A stretch of 16,231 nt of DNA from Bryobacterales bacterium. Lineage in GTDB: Bacteria > Acidobacteriota > Terriglobia > Bryobacterales > Bryobacteraceae. The position numbers were made by a program, and so were the translations under genes. The notes under the pieces were generated by a model. It was not told where the DNA came from. It made no database searches and saw only the letters and a list, made by a program, of their open reading frames with translations. The stretch lies in the NCBI GenBank assembly GCA_003132905.1, contig PKZC01000340.1, forward strand, positions 1 through 16,231, given 5' to 3'. The number at the start of each line of letters is the position of its first letter. Position 1 is the stretch's first letter. Below are positions 1-5,478 of this stretch, one piece after another.

Positions 1-2
1 AA

Positions 3-959
3 TTGGGCTCAGTCGGGAACTATTTCCCGTGGGGCGAGGACAAGGGTGGCACGAGTCCGCAGGACACCTGGAACTTCGCGACGTATTGGCGGGATTCGGT
101 CAGCGCGCTGGATTACGCGAATAATCGCTACTACAACAACGCGTATGGCCGCTTCATGACCCCGGACCCGTATCAAGCGAGTGCAAATCCGTCAGCCCCG
201 CAAAGCTGGAATCGCTACTCGTACGTGCTGGGCGATCCTGTGAATGCTAACGATCCAACGGGCAAAGACTGTACCGCGTCGAGCTTTTCTTCGTATGTCT
301 ACGGCGGCGACCCGCTCACGATCGAGGATGACGCCTCTACCACCAGCAACGCCGACAATGGCTCGGGTTGCTGGCTGCCCACACCAGAGGGGCCGAGTGG
401 TGTGGCCGACGACGGCGACCCGATCTATTCGACTCAAAACGGTGGGGACGGTACCGATCCCAGCGATGATGGCTCTGGAGATGATGGAACCGCCGATGAC
501 GGAGTCTCGGATGATCCCACTCCGGCCCCAGACGTAGGTACTCCTAACGCTGCCTGCTCCGGTGCGTTCATCGGCGCTGGAGCGGCTATCGGGGCGGATA
601 TCGGCTGGGCTCTAGGCGGCGGAGCCGGCACGATTGGCGGCGGGGGATTCGGGACAATTGTGGAGCCAGGCGGTGGGACAGTTTTTGGCGCATGGTTGGG
701 CTTTGAACTTGGTTCCACTGGCGGCGCACTAGCGGGTGGATCGGCGGGCAGCGCACTGGGCGGGTTACTTGGGAGTGTTTTCTGCTCTGCGGACCACAAG
801 GCCGGGGCTAGGCAAAGCACCAAACCGAAGCATCAGAAAGGCACAGGTCGCAAGAAGGGATCCCGCGGCCCGTCGACGCATCCCAAGTATCCGCCGAGGA
901 AGAGACCACTCGGATGGACGGGAACGTGGCCTCCTCCCCCCGGTGTACCTTGGCACTAG
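3..959 (+). CDS. RHS repeat-associated core protein, 3' part only (5' cut by window edge)
   Basis: The frame is open at the left edge, so this is the C-terminal 318 residues of a longer protein; the TTG at base 3 is not believed to be the start. Visible residues 1-88 are the RHS repeat-associated core, with LDYANNRYYNNAYGRFMTPDP at about 36-56 and closing DPTG at 85-88. After it come an Asp/Gly/Pro-rich linker (about 100-182), a Gly/Ala-rich hydrophobic stretch with many GxxxG spacings (about 184-260) and a strongly basic tail rich in Lys, Arg and Pro (264-318). RHS proteins are large secreted or surface proteins whose variable C-termini after the core are often toxins. I recognise no enzymatic toxin fold here; the glycine-zipper stretch could insert into membranes, but that is inference. 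A Sel1-repeat gene follows after 12 bases. Confidence 0.85.
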   Translation: MGSVGNYFPWGEDKGGTSPQDTWNFATYWRDSVSALDYANNRYYNNAYGRFMTPDPYQASANPSAPQSWNRYSYVLGDPVNANDPTGKDCTASSFSSYVYGGDPLTIEDDASTTSNADNGSGCWLPTPEGPSGVADDGDPIYSTQNGGDGTDPSDDGSGDDGTADDGVSDDPTPAPDVGTPNAACSGAFIGAGAAIGADIGWALGGGAGTIGGGGFGTIVEPGGGTVFGAWLGFELGSTGGALAGGSAGSALGGLLGSVFCSADHKAGARQSTKPKHQKGTGRKKGSRGPSTHPKYPPRKRPLGWTGTWPPPPGVPWH

Positions 960-971
960 AGTGAGAATGCA

Positions 972-1715
972 ATGTTGAACTCTACTAGCAGGAAAAGAAG
1001 TGCGAACGGGATACCGGACAGGAAACATTCTGCCGCGTGGCTCTTCGGTGAAGCTAAGAAGCTCTACAACGCAGGCCATGGGGGCGAGGATTACCGTAGC
1101 GGATTTCAACTCTTGAAACGAGCCGCCATGCTTGGTTATGTAGGTGCGCACGAGTGGCTCGGAGCGGTCTACGATTATGGCTTAGGAACCCGGCCGAACC
1201 GACACAGGGCGTTCGAACACTACAAAATCGCGGCCGATGCTGGCAGGCCCAATGCGGAATATCACGTTGGAATTTTCTATCATGATGGAATCTCAGTGCC
1301 AAGGAACTATCGTCTCGCGGTCTTCTGGCTTCGAAAGGCTGCCAAGCACGGAGACGCCACAGCCATCTATTGGCTAGGCCAGTGCTATCTCCACGGTCGA
1401 GGCGTCTCCAAGAACGAGAGAAAGGGCTTCGATCTCGAGCTCGAAGCCGCCGCAAAGCATGTGACTGAGGCTCAATACTCCGTGGGGGTTTGCCTCGAGA
1501 ACGGCCAGGGCACGTCGGCCGACCCGAAAAGCGCAGTCAAATGGTATGTTAAGGCCGCAAAGAAGGGTTATCCTCTTGCTGCCTATAATCTAGGCCGCCT
1601 TTATGAAACCGGCCAAGGCGTCCCGGCCAACGAGCGAAAAGCGAAGGTATGGGCCGACAGGGCGGATGCATTGAGTTCTCCTCATACGGCTAACCGAAGA
1701 ACAAAGTTGACATAG
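972..1715 (+). CDS. Sel1-repeat (SLR/TPR-like) protein
   Basis: This is a 247-residue protein built almost entirely of about six Sel1-like repeats of roughly 36 residues: about 20-57, 58-93, 94-128, 129-164, 165-200 and 201-234. They show the repeating pattern A..LG..Y..G.GV..N...A..W..KAA..G. Such solenoids bind proteins. I see no signal peptide or membrane segment, so it is probably cytoplasmic. The ATG at 972 has only a weak upstream GAG and lies 12 bases after the RHS stop, which suggests co-transcription or translational coupling. Its position right behind an RHS C-terminus is where an immunity or adaptor protein of a polymorphic toxin usually sits. That role is inferred from position only; it may instead be an unrelated scaffold protein. 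Confidence 0.85.
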   Translation: MLNSTSRKRSANGIPDRKHSAAWLFGEAKKLYNAGHGGEDYRSGFQLLKRAAMLGYVGAHEWLGAVYDYGLGTRPNRHRAFEHYKIAADAGRPNAEYHVGIFYHDGISVPRNYRLAVFWLRKAAKHGDATAIYWLGQCYLHGRGVSKNERKGFDLELEAAAKHVTEAQYSVGVCLENGQGTSADPKSAVKWYVKAAKKGYPLAAYNLGRLYETGQGVPANERKAKVWADRADALSSPHTANRRTKLT

Positions 1716-1724
1716 GCGGCAATG

Positions 1725-1743
1725 CTGAGGCGGGAAGCCTCAG
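1725..1743. other. short perfect inverted repeat after the Sel1 gene
   Basis: CTGAGGC at 1725-1731 and GCCTCAG at 1737-1743 form a 7-base-pair stem around a five-base GGGAA loop, 10 bases after the Sel1 stop codon. No T-run follows, so it is not a classical intrinsic terminator. It may stabilise the end of the RHS-Sel1 message. The remaining sequence up to the next gene at 1845 shows nothing else that I can support. Confidence 0.4.
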
Positions 1744-1844
1744 GCGGAACCCATTGCGGCCTCGCGCAATCGGAAAAGTACTGTGGTTACCGGCGTGGCC
1801 CACTCGTATGATCACGCAAGGGGTAGGCAAAAGGAGGAATCGGC

Positions 1845-2102
1845 ATGACCACCCGGGAAGAACTGCACAAACTCATCGACACTCTCGCCGACGATCAGAT
1901 CGCTGAAGTGCGGCAGTACCTCTACGAGCTGCGAGGCGAGGAATCGGTCAGCGAGGAGACGCTCGCGGCGGTACGCGAAGGCCTGGATGACATCCAGCAC
2001 GGCCGCGTTATGGATGCCCAGGATACAGGCGCACGCGCGGCGTGTGAAATACGCTCACCTGCTATCCGCCCGTGCGGTGAAAGACCTCGACGGGCTGGAT
2101 GA
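1845..2102 (+). CDS. antitoxin of a RelE-type pair, C-terminus frameshifted (decayed)
   Basis: The ATG follows a strong AAGGAGG ribosome site at 1831-1837. Residues 1-58 read as a small acidic helical antitoxin (REELHKLIDTLADDQIAEV, then ETLAAVREGLDDIQHGRVM). From about base 2022 the frame goes wrong: the present reading runs to 2102 with an Arg/Pro-rich, non-family-like tail. In the neighbouring frame, bases 2024-2047 encode YRRTRGV and a TGA stop, a natural end for such an antitoxin. That stop would overlap the toxin GTG by four bases (GTGA, 2044-2047), as expected for a coupled pair. Adding one base near 2022-2024 would restore a protein of about 67 residues. I infer a one-base deletion; an assembly error is the alternative. 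Antitoxins of this kind normally repress their own promoter and neutralise the toxin through the C-terminal part that is damaged here. Confidence 0.7.
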   Translation: MTTREELHKLIDTLADDQIAEVRQYLYELRGEESVSEETLAAVREGLDDIQHGRVMDAQDTGARAACEIRSPAIRPCGERPRRAG

Positions 2103-2310
2103 CAAGACCAAAAAGCGATGCTCGGCAGGATCGAGGAATAAGCCGAGTGCGCCTTATGATCCGAAGTTCTCAATCAAGCTCGCCAACCAGGGCGGACTTC
2201 GCAGGTCTCGTGTAGCCGGATGGCGAATCATCTTTCTGGTTGACGAAAAAGCCAAGACACTTTCCCTGGTGACCATCGAGCGCCGCGGCCAAGTCTACAA
2301 GCGTTTGTAA
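2044..2310 (+). CDS. RelE/ParE-superfamily toxin, internally altered by two compensating indels
   Basis: The best start is GTG 2044, giving VKYAHLLSARAVKDLDGLDD and 88 residues. This start overlaps the ancestral antitoxin stop; a longer reading from 1987 would add antitoxin-coding sequence in the wrong frame. The C-terminal half is typical of RelE-like mRNA interferases: LRRSRVAGWRIIFLVDEKAKTL, then VTIERRGQVYKRL. The stretch after KKR at 2116-2151 reads CSAGSRNKPSA. The next frame gives MLGRIEE plus a stop, which resembles the family's usual helix. A one-base loss at about 2117 and a one-base gain at about 2148 explain this and keep the length the same. Activity is therefore doubtful. It has no Shine-Dalgarno of its own, so it would depend on coupling to the antitoxin, whose stop has now moved 55 bases downstream. 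Confidence 0.75.
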   Translation: MKYAHLLSARAVKDLDGLDDKTKKRCSAGSRNKPSAPYDPKFSIKLANQGGLRRSRVAGWRIIFLVDEKAKTLSLVTIERRGQVYKRL

Positions 2311-2366
2311 AACCTCCCGCTACGCTAAACTCATCTGTAACGCTCCTGTAATCTGCGAGGTATAGA

Positions 2367-2750
2367 ATGCTCCCCATGGACCATCTCGAAATCGAGCGCT
2401 CGGCCAGTTCCGTGCCCGACGTTACCATCCTCACCCTGAAAGGCCCGCTCACGCTCGCCACCTTATTCGACTTTCAAACCCTGCTGCGCCAGCCCGATCT
2501 GAAGAGCACCATCATCGATTTTTCGGCCGTGCCCTACATGGATTCCGGTGGCTTGGGCGTCCTGCTGAGCCACTGGGCGCACACGCAAAGGCATGGCTCG
2601 AAATTCGCCCTGGTCGCCATGTCTGAGAAGGTCCGCGTGATACTTGAGATGACCGGCGTCAGCAAAATCCTGCCTCAGTATCCTACCGCCGCCGATGCGG
2701 AACGCGCATTTGCCTCCAACGCAAATTCGTCTTCGGTGGCATCCGTTTAG
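2367..2750 (+). CDS. STAS-domain anti-sigma-factor antagonist, copy 1
   Basis: This 127-residue protein is a single STAS domain of the SpoIIAA/RsbV type. VTILTLKGPLT (19-29) is the first strand, STIIDFSAVPYMDSGGLG (47-64) carries the regulatory site, and a short C-terminal helix follows. In SpoIIAA-like proteins the Ser after the Asp of the MDS motif is phosphorylated by an anti-sigma kinase; that residue is present here as Ser60. The dephosphorylated protein would bind the kinase and release its sigma factor. No kinase or sigma gene is in the window. ATG 2367 has GCGAGG at 2355-2360. ATG 2376 (MDHLEI) is an alternative that lines up better with the start of the second copy. A second STAS gene follows after 14 bases. 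Confidence 0.88.
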   Translation: MLPMDHLEIERSASSVPDVTILTLKGPLTLATLFDFQTLLRQPDLKSTIIDFSAVPYMDSGGLGVLLSHWAHTQRHGSKFALVAMSEKVRVILEMTGVSKILPQYPTAADAERAFASNANSSSVASV

Positions 2751-2931
2751 TCAGGCCGATCCCTATGGACCAAATCCAGATCCAGCCGATGCCTGGCTCC
2801 GCACCCGACGTGACCATCCTCGCCTTACAAGGTCCGCTTACGATCGGAACCGTGTTCGAGTTTCAAGCGGCCATACGACAGCCGGATTTGAAGAGCACCA
2901 TCATCGATTTTTCGGGCGTGCCCTACATGGA
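2500..2931 (+). repeat. 43-base near-identical segment shared by the tandem STAS genes (2500-2542 and 2889-2931)
   Basis: Bases 2500-2542 and 2889-2931 match at 42 of 43 positions; the single difference is C2527 against G2916. The segment encodes the phosphorylation-site region, from LKSTIIDFS to YMD. The rest of the two genes is much less alike, so either the site is strongly constrained or gene conversion has kept this patch uniform. The identity includes synonymous positions, which favours recent exchange. Confidence 0.75.
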
Positions 2932-3133
2932 CTCGGTGGGTTTAGGCGCGTTGCTCAGCCATTGGGCTCACACCCAGAGAATCGGCGTACGCTTCGCCGC
3001 GGTTGGGATTTCCGTTCGCGTGCGAGTGCTGCTGGATATGAGCAAGGTCAGCTCCATCCTGCCGTCATTTCCGACCGTCGCCGACGCCGAGCGCGAGTTT
3101 GCCCGCGCGTTCCCGATTGCGCCTAGACCGTAA
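2765..3133 (+). CDS. STAS-domain anti-sigma-factor antagonist, copy 2
   Basis: A 122-residue STAS protein, clearly paralogous to the preceding gene. It opens with MDQIQIQP, continues with DVTILALQGPLTIGTVFEFQ (15-34), and has the phosphorylation motif STIIDFSGVPYMDSVGLG (44-61) with the candidate phospho-Ser at 57. The two copies differ mainly at the N-terminus and in the last third (RVRVLLDMSKVSSILPSFPT here). This suggests different kinase partners or a recent duplication that is diverging. The 14-base gap points to one transcript. The ribosome site is weak (AGG at 2755-2757). The role is inferred from family knowledge: a partner-switching regulator in the cytoplasm. Confidence 0.88.
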   Translation: MDQIQIQPMPGSAPDVTILALQGPLTIGTVFEFQAAIRQPDLKSTIIDFSGVPYMDSVGLGALLSHWAHTQRIGVRFAAVGISVRVRVLLDMSKVSSILPSFPTVADAEREFARAFPIAPRP

Positions 3134-3205
3134 AATATATTGCCTGACCGCTAGCCTCCTGTGCTACCTTAAGAAGTTAAAGTTCTCTATTTCAGTCTCT
3201 CCTCG

Positions 3206-4060
3206 ATGAAGGACTACATCGCGTTAACCAAGCCGCGAATCACTTGGCTCATCTTGATGAGCACGGGTGTTGGATACTTTTTCGGTATCCAAAAAGTGCC
3301 GGGCTGGCATTTCTGGACGCTGCTCCACACCATCATTGGAACAGGATTGATTGCATCCGGGACCGCCGCGCTCAATCAATGGTATGAGCGCGTAGCTGAT
3401 GGCAAGATGCGGCGCACGCAGGCTCGTCCGCTGCCATCGGGCCGGCTGGATGCGGGCAAGGCCCTGGTATTCTCCATCGCGATTTCGCTGGCCGGATTCC
3501 TGGAATTATGGTTCGGCGCGAACCCGCTCTCAGCGCTGCTCGGGCTCTTCACGCTGCTCACTTATTTGTTCGTCTATACGCCGCTGAAACAGCGCTCGCC
3601 GCATTCTACGACATTCGGATCGCTTCCCGGCGCCATGCCTCCGCTTATCGGATTCGCCGCGGCCAGCGGCACGCTCACCTGGGATGCGTGGGCGCTCTTC
3701 GCCATCTTGTTCCTGTGGCAATTCCCGCATTTTTACGCCATCGCGTGGATGTATAAAGACGACTATGCCCGCGCCGGCATTCGCATGCTGCCGGTGGTGG
3801 AGCCGGACGGGAAGTCCACTGCGCGCCGCATTATGCTGTATTCCATCGCGTTGATCCCCATCAGCCTGATACCGAAGTTTCTTGCGATGGCCGGCAATGT
3901 TTATCTGTATGGTGCGATCGCGCTGGGCCTGGTGTTTCTGTACTACGGCATGCGCATCCGCACCGATCGCACGCGGCTGCAGGCGCGGCGTGTGTTGCTC
4001 GCGTCGGTCGTATATCTGCCGCTACTGTTCAGCCTGATGTTGTTTGACCGTCCCGCATGA
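3206..4060 (+). CDS. cyoE: protohaem IX farnesyltransferase (haem O synthase)
   Basis: An integral membrane UbiA-family prenyltransferase of 284 residues, close to the family norm. It joins a farnesyl group to haem B to make haem O, the precursor of haem A in terminal oxidases. The first metal-binding motif is NQWYERVADGKMRRTQARPL (57-76). It has Glu61 where many homologues have Asp, a change also common in the family, followed by Asp65. YTPLKQRSPHSTTFGSLPGA (124-143) and WQFPHFYAIAWMYKDDYARA (171-190), then GIRMLP, are also characteristic. About eight to nine hydrophobic segments span the protein. The start ATG has no clear Shine-Dalgarno. The last bases overlap the SCO gene start by four (ATGA), so the two are translationally coupled. 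Confidence 0.95.
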   Translation: MKDYIALTKPRITWLILMSTGVGYFFGIQKVPGWHFWTLLHTIIGTGLIASGTAALNQWYERVADGKMRRTQARPLPSGRLDAGKALVFSIAISLAGFLELWFGANPLSALLGLFTLLTYLFVYTPLKQRSPHSTTFGSLPGAMPPLIGFAAASGTLTWDAWALFAILFLWQFPHFYAIAWMYKDDYARAGIRMLPVVEPDGKSTARRIMLYSIALIPISLIPKFLAMAGNVYLYGAIALGLVFLYYGMRIRTDRTRLQARRVLLASVVYLPLLFSLMLFDRPA

Positions 4061-4614
4061 AGCAGTTGGCTGTTCTCGTGTTGGTGTGCGCCCTCGCGGC
4101 GTGTTCGCGGCACGCCCCTGCGCTCGAAGTACTCGGCCAGATTCCTCAATTTGAATTGGTGGCGCAAAACGGCCAGCCGTTCCACAGCCAGGTTCTCGCG
4201 GGGAAAATCTGGGTGGCCGATTTCATTTACACTACCTGTCCCGGCCCATGCCCGCGCATGACGTCGCAGATGCGGGAAGTGCAGGATGCGGTTTCTAAAT
4301 TGCCCGACGTGCGGCTGGTGTCGTTCACCGTGGATCCCGCGCAAGACACGCCGCCGGTGCTGGCCGCTTATGCGAAACTGCACGGCGCTTCACCCGCCAT
4401 TTGGTATTTCCTCACCGGCCCGGTGCCCACGCTGCAGATGCTCGATCGCGATGCGTTCAAACTTGCCGACATCGATGCGACCATGCAGCACAGCACGCGC
4501 TTCGTGCTGGTGGATCGCCAAGGGCGCATTCGCGGCTATTACGATACGTCGGACTCGTCGTCGATTCCCAAAGTAATTGCCGATGCTGTCGCGCTAGCGC
4601 GGGAACGCACCTGA
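4057..4614 (+). CDS. SCO1/SenC-family copper lipoprotein for cytochrome oxidase assembly
   Basis: This 185-residue thioredoxin-fold protein helps deliver copper to the CuA site of cytochrome c oxidase from the outer face of the inner membrane. The N-terminus is a lipoprotein signal (MKQLAVLVLVCALAACS), with Cys16 as the predicted lipidated residue. The copper ligands expected for SCO proteins are present: Cys61 and Cys65 in TTCPGPC and His145 in MQHSTRFVLVD. VSFTVDPAQDTP (88-99) is a further family motif. It overlaps cyoE by four bases and the next gene by one base (TGATG), so the three genes form a compact operon. The catalytic set is complete, so I expect it to be functional. Confidence 0.93.
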   Translation: MKQLAVLVLVCALAACSRHAPALEVLGQIPQFELVAQNGQPFHSQVLAGKIWVADFIYTTCPGPCPRMTSQMREVQDAVSKLPDVRLVSFTVDPAQDTPPVLAAYAKLHGASPAIWYFLTGPVPTLQMLDRDAFKLADIDATMQHSTRFVLVDRQGRIRGYYDTSDSSSIPKVIADAVALARERT

Positions 4615-5027
4615 TGGACGTCCATTCGCTCCCGGCGGTGAACGCGACGCTCAACGGCATCGCAGCAGTGTTGTTAGCAATCGGCTACACGTTGATCCGC
4701 AAAAAGCGGATCCAGGCGCATAAGCGCGTTATGCTGACGGCGTTTTCAGTGTCAGTGCTGTTCCTGATTTGTTATATCGTCTATCACCTAAACGCCGGCA
4801 TCGTGTATTACCAGAAGACCGGATTCCTGCGCTACCTCTACCTGACCATCCTGACGACGCATACCATCCTGGCCGTAATCACGCCGGTGCTAGCAATCAT
4901 CACGCTGCGGCGAGGGCTGCGCATGGACGTGCCGCGCCACCGGGCCATAGCGCGCTGGACGTTTCCAATCTGGATGTATGTGAGTGTTACAGGAGTGATC
5001 GTCTACCTTATGTTGTATCGGGGGTAA
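4614..5027 (+). CDS. DUF420 membrane protein, probable cytochrome c oxidase assembly factor
   Basis: The ATG at 4614 overlaps the SCO stop (TGATG), which is why this start was chosen over longer in-frame readings that run back into the SCO gene. The 137-residue product has four predicted membrane helices (about 9-28, 41-58, 73-95 and 113-134). It shows the DUF420 pattern LPAVNATLNGIAAVLLAIGY at 6-25, then His36 and YHLNAG with His58. From memory, the family includes Bacillus subtilis YozB/CtaM, implicated in CuA-type oxidase biogenesis; the SCO neighbour agrees with that. Its TAA stop is also the first three bases of the inverted-repeat unit that follows, so the last codon or two may have changed when that unit arrived. 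Confidence 0.88.
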   Translation: MDVHSLPAVNATLNGIAAVLLAIGYTLIRKKRIQAHKRVMLTAFSVSVLFLICYIVYHLNAGIVYYQKTGFLRYLYLTILTTHTILAVITPVLAIITLRRGLRMDVPRHRAIARWTFPIWMYVSVTGVIVYLMLYRG

Positions 5028-5058
5028 GAAGCCAGAATTCAGAAGTCAGAATTCAGAA
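5025..5058 (+). repeat. left terminal inverted repeat, 34 bases
   Basis: It contains two tandem copies of a 14-base word, CAGAATTCAGAAGT (5032-5045 and, with its last two bases differing, 5046-5059). Each is centred on a GAATTC palindrome. It overlaps the DUF420 stop codon on the plus strand. On the minus strand it supplies the last codons of the four-helix-bundle gene (LNSDF and stop), so the gene end is written by the repeat itself. Confidence 0.8.
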
Positions 5059-5407
5059 TGCGCTGGATGTAGCCCTCGAGGCATTTACTGGCCTCTTCAA
5101 GCAAAGACATTGCGGAGTCCGTTTCCTCATAGCCCAGATCCTGAGTGAGAATCAGATAGTAACGGCATTCTTCAAGAGAAGACTGGGCAATATTGAGAAA
5201 GCGGGCCTTGTCGGCCTTTCCTCTTCGCTTGAATCCTTCCGCGATGTTAGCCGCGACAGATACTGAGGCACGCCGCAGTTGGTTCGTAAGTCCAAATAGC
5301 TCGTGTTTCGGAAATCCGGCCGTCATTTGATAGACGCAGACGACAAATCGGTGCGAGAGCTGCCAAGTGATGAGATCCCGAAAGGTCTGTGCCGGCGCCC
5401 GTTCCAA
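5039..5407 (-). CDS. four-helix-bundle protein (S23 / 23S rRNA intervening-sequence type)
   Basis: The 122-residue product matches the four-helix-bundle family first noted inside 23S rRNA intervening sequences. FRDLITWQLSHRFVVCVY (9-26), FPKHELFGLTNQLRRASVSV (32-51) and AANIAEGFKR (52-61) are the typical motifs. The central RRAs-sVaaNIAEG is the hallmark. Two more amphipathic helices (about 64-90 and 95-118) complete the bundle. The molecular function of the family is unsettled; some relatives bind nucleic acid. No ATG fits, and the first plausible start is TTG 5407. A purine-rich GAGGAAGG lies about 20 bases upstream, separated from the TTG by a hairpin at 5418-5431. The C-terminal LNSDF is encoded by the left inverted repeat. 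Confidence 0.85.
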   Translation of the reverse strand: MERAPAQTFRDLITWQLSHRFVVCVYQMTAGFPKHELFGLTNQLRRASVSVAANIAEGFKRRGKADKARFLNIAQSSLEECRYYLILTQDLGYEETDSAMSLLEEASKCLEGYIQRILNSDF

Positions 5408-5417
5408 ATGAAGTCGT

Positions 5418-5431
5418 GGGCCGAAAGGCCC
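5418..5431. other. hairpin with GAAA loop ahead of the four-helix-bundle start
   Basis: GGGCC (5418-5422) and GGCCC (5427-5431) enclose GAAA, a GNRA-type loop when read on the plus strand. On the minus strand, which encodes the gene, the stem lies between a purine-rich ribosome-site-like stretch and the TTG start. It could shorten the effective spacing or control initiation. This is a small stem and may be fortuitous. Confidence 0.4.
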
Positions 5432-5440
5432 CTTCCTCTC

Positions 5441-5474
5441 TTCTGAATTCTGACTTCTGAATTCTGTATTCTTA
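5441..5474 (-). repeat. right terminal inverted repeat, 34 bases
   Basis: This is the reverse complement of 5025-5058 with two mismatches. A TAA at 5473-5475 is in frame with selD just before its GTG, so the repeat closes the selD frame upstream and any native selD leader has been replaced here. Confidence 0.8.
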
Positions 5475-5478
5475 ACGT

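Larger units (their letters stand above)
5025..5474. mobile_element. inverted-repeat-bounded unit carrying a four-helix-bundle gene (putative small mobile element)
   Basis: The unit is 450 bases long. Its two ends, 5025-5058 and 5441-5474, are reverse complements at 32 of 34 positions; the differences are at the seventh and eighth bases. Both outer ends read TA, compatible with insertion at a TA dinucleotide, though no empty site is available to prove it. The inside holds one gene on the minus strand and a small GNRA-loop hairpin, and no transposase. It lies exactly between the DUF420 stop codon and the selD start (GTG 5479). Mobility is inferred. The alternative is a gene that happens to be bracketed by two independent copies of a dispersed repeat. 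Confidence 0.6.

Noticed and set aside
1725..1743. Intrinsic terminator after the Sel1 gene
   Set aside because: The stem is perfect but no T-run follows, so it is listed only as an inverted repeat.
1987..2043. Longer toxin reading from ATG 1987
   Set aside because: It would code through the antitoxin end in the wrong frame; the toxin family begins at about VKYAHLLSA, matching GTG 2044.
2695..3126. 143-codon plus frame overlapping both STAS genes
   Set aside because: Out of frame with two clear STAS proteins; Arg/His-rich shadow.
3134..3205. Promoter for cyoE (TTGCCT at 3140 and TACCTT at 3165)
   Set aside because: The spacing is 19 and both boxes are weak; such matches are expected by chance.
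4401..4613. N-terminal extension of the DUF420 frame into the SCO gene
   Set aside because: The extension overlaps SCO in another frame, is not hydrophobic or family-like, and the TGATG junction gives a natural start at 4614.
5025..5474. CRISPR-like or diversity-generating retroelement reading of the repeat pair and four-helix-bundle gene
   Set aside because: There are only two inverted copies, with no spacers, no reverse transcriptase and no template/variable repeat pair in the window. Four-helix-bundle accessory proteins of retroelements are related, but the other parts are missing.
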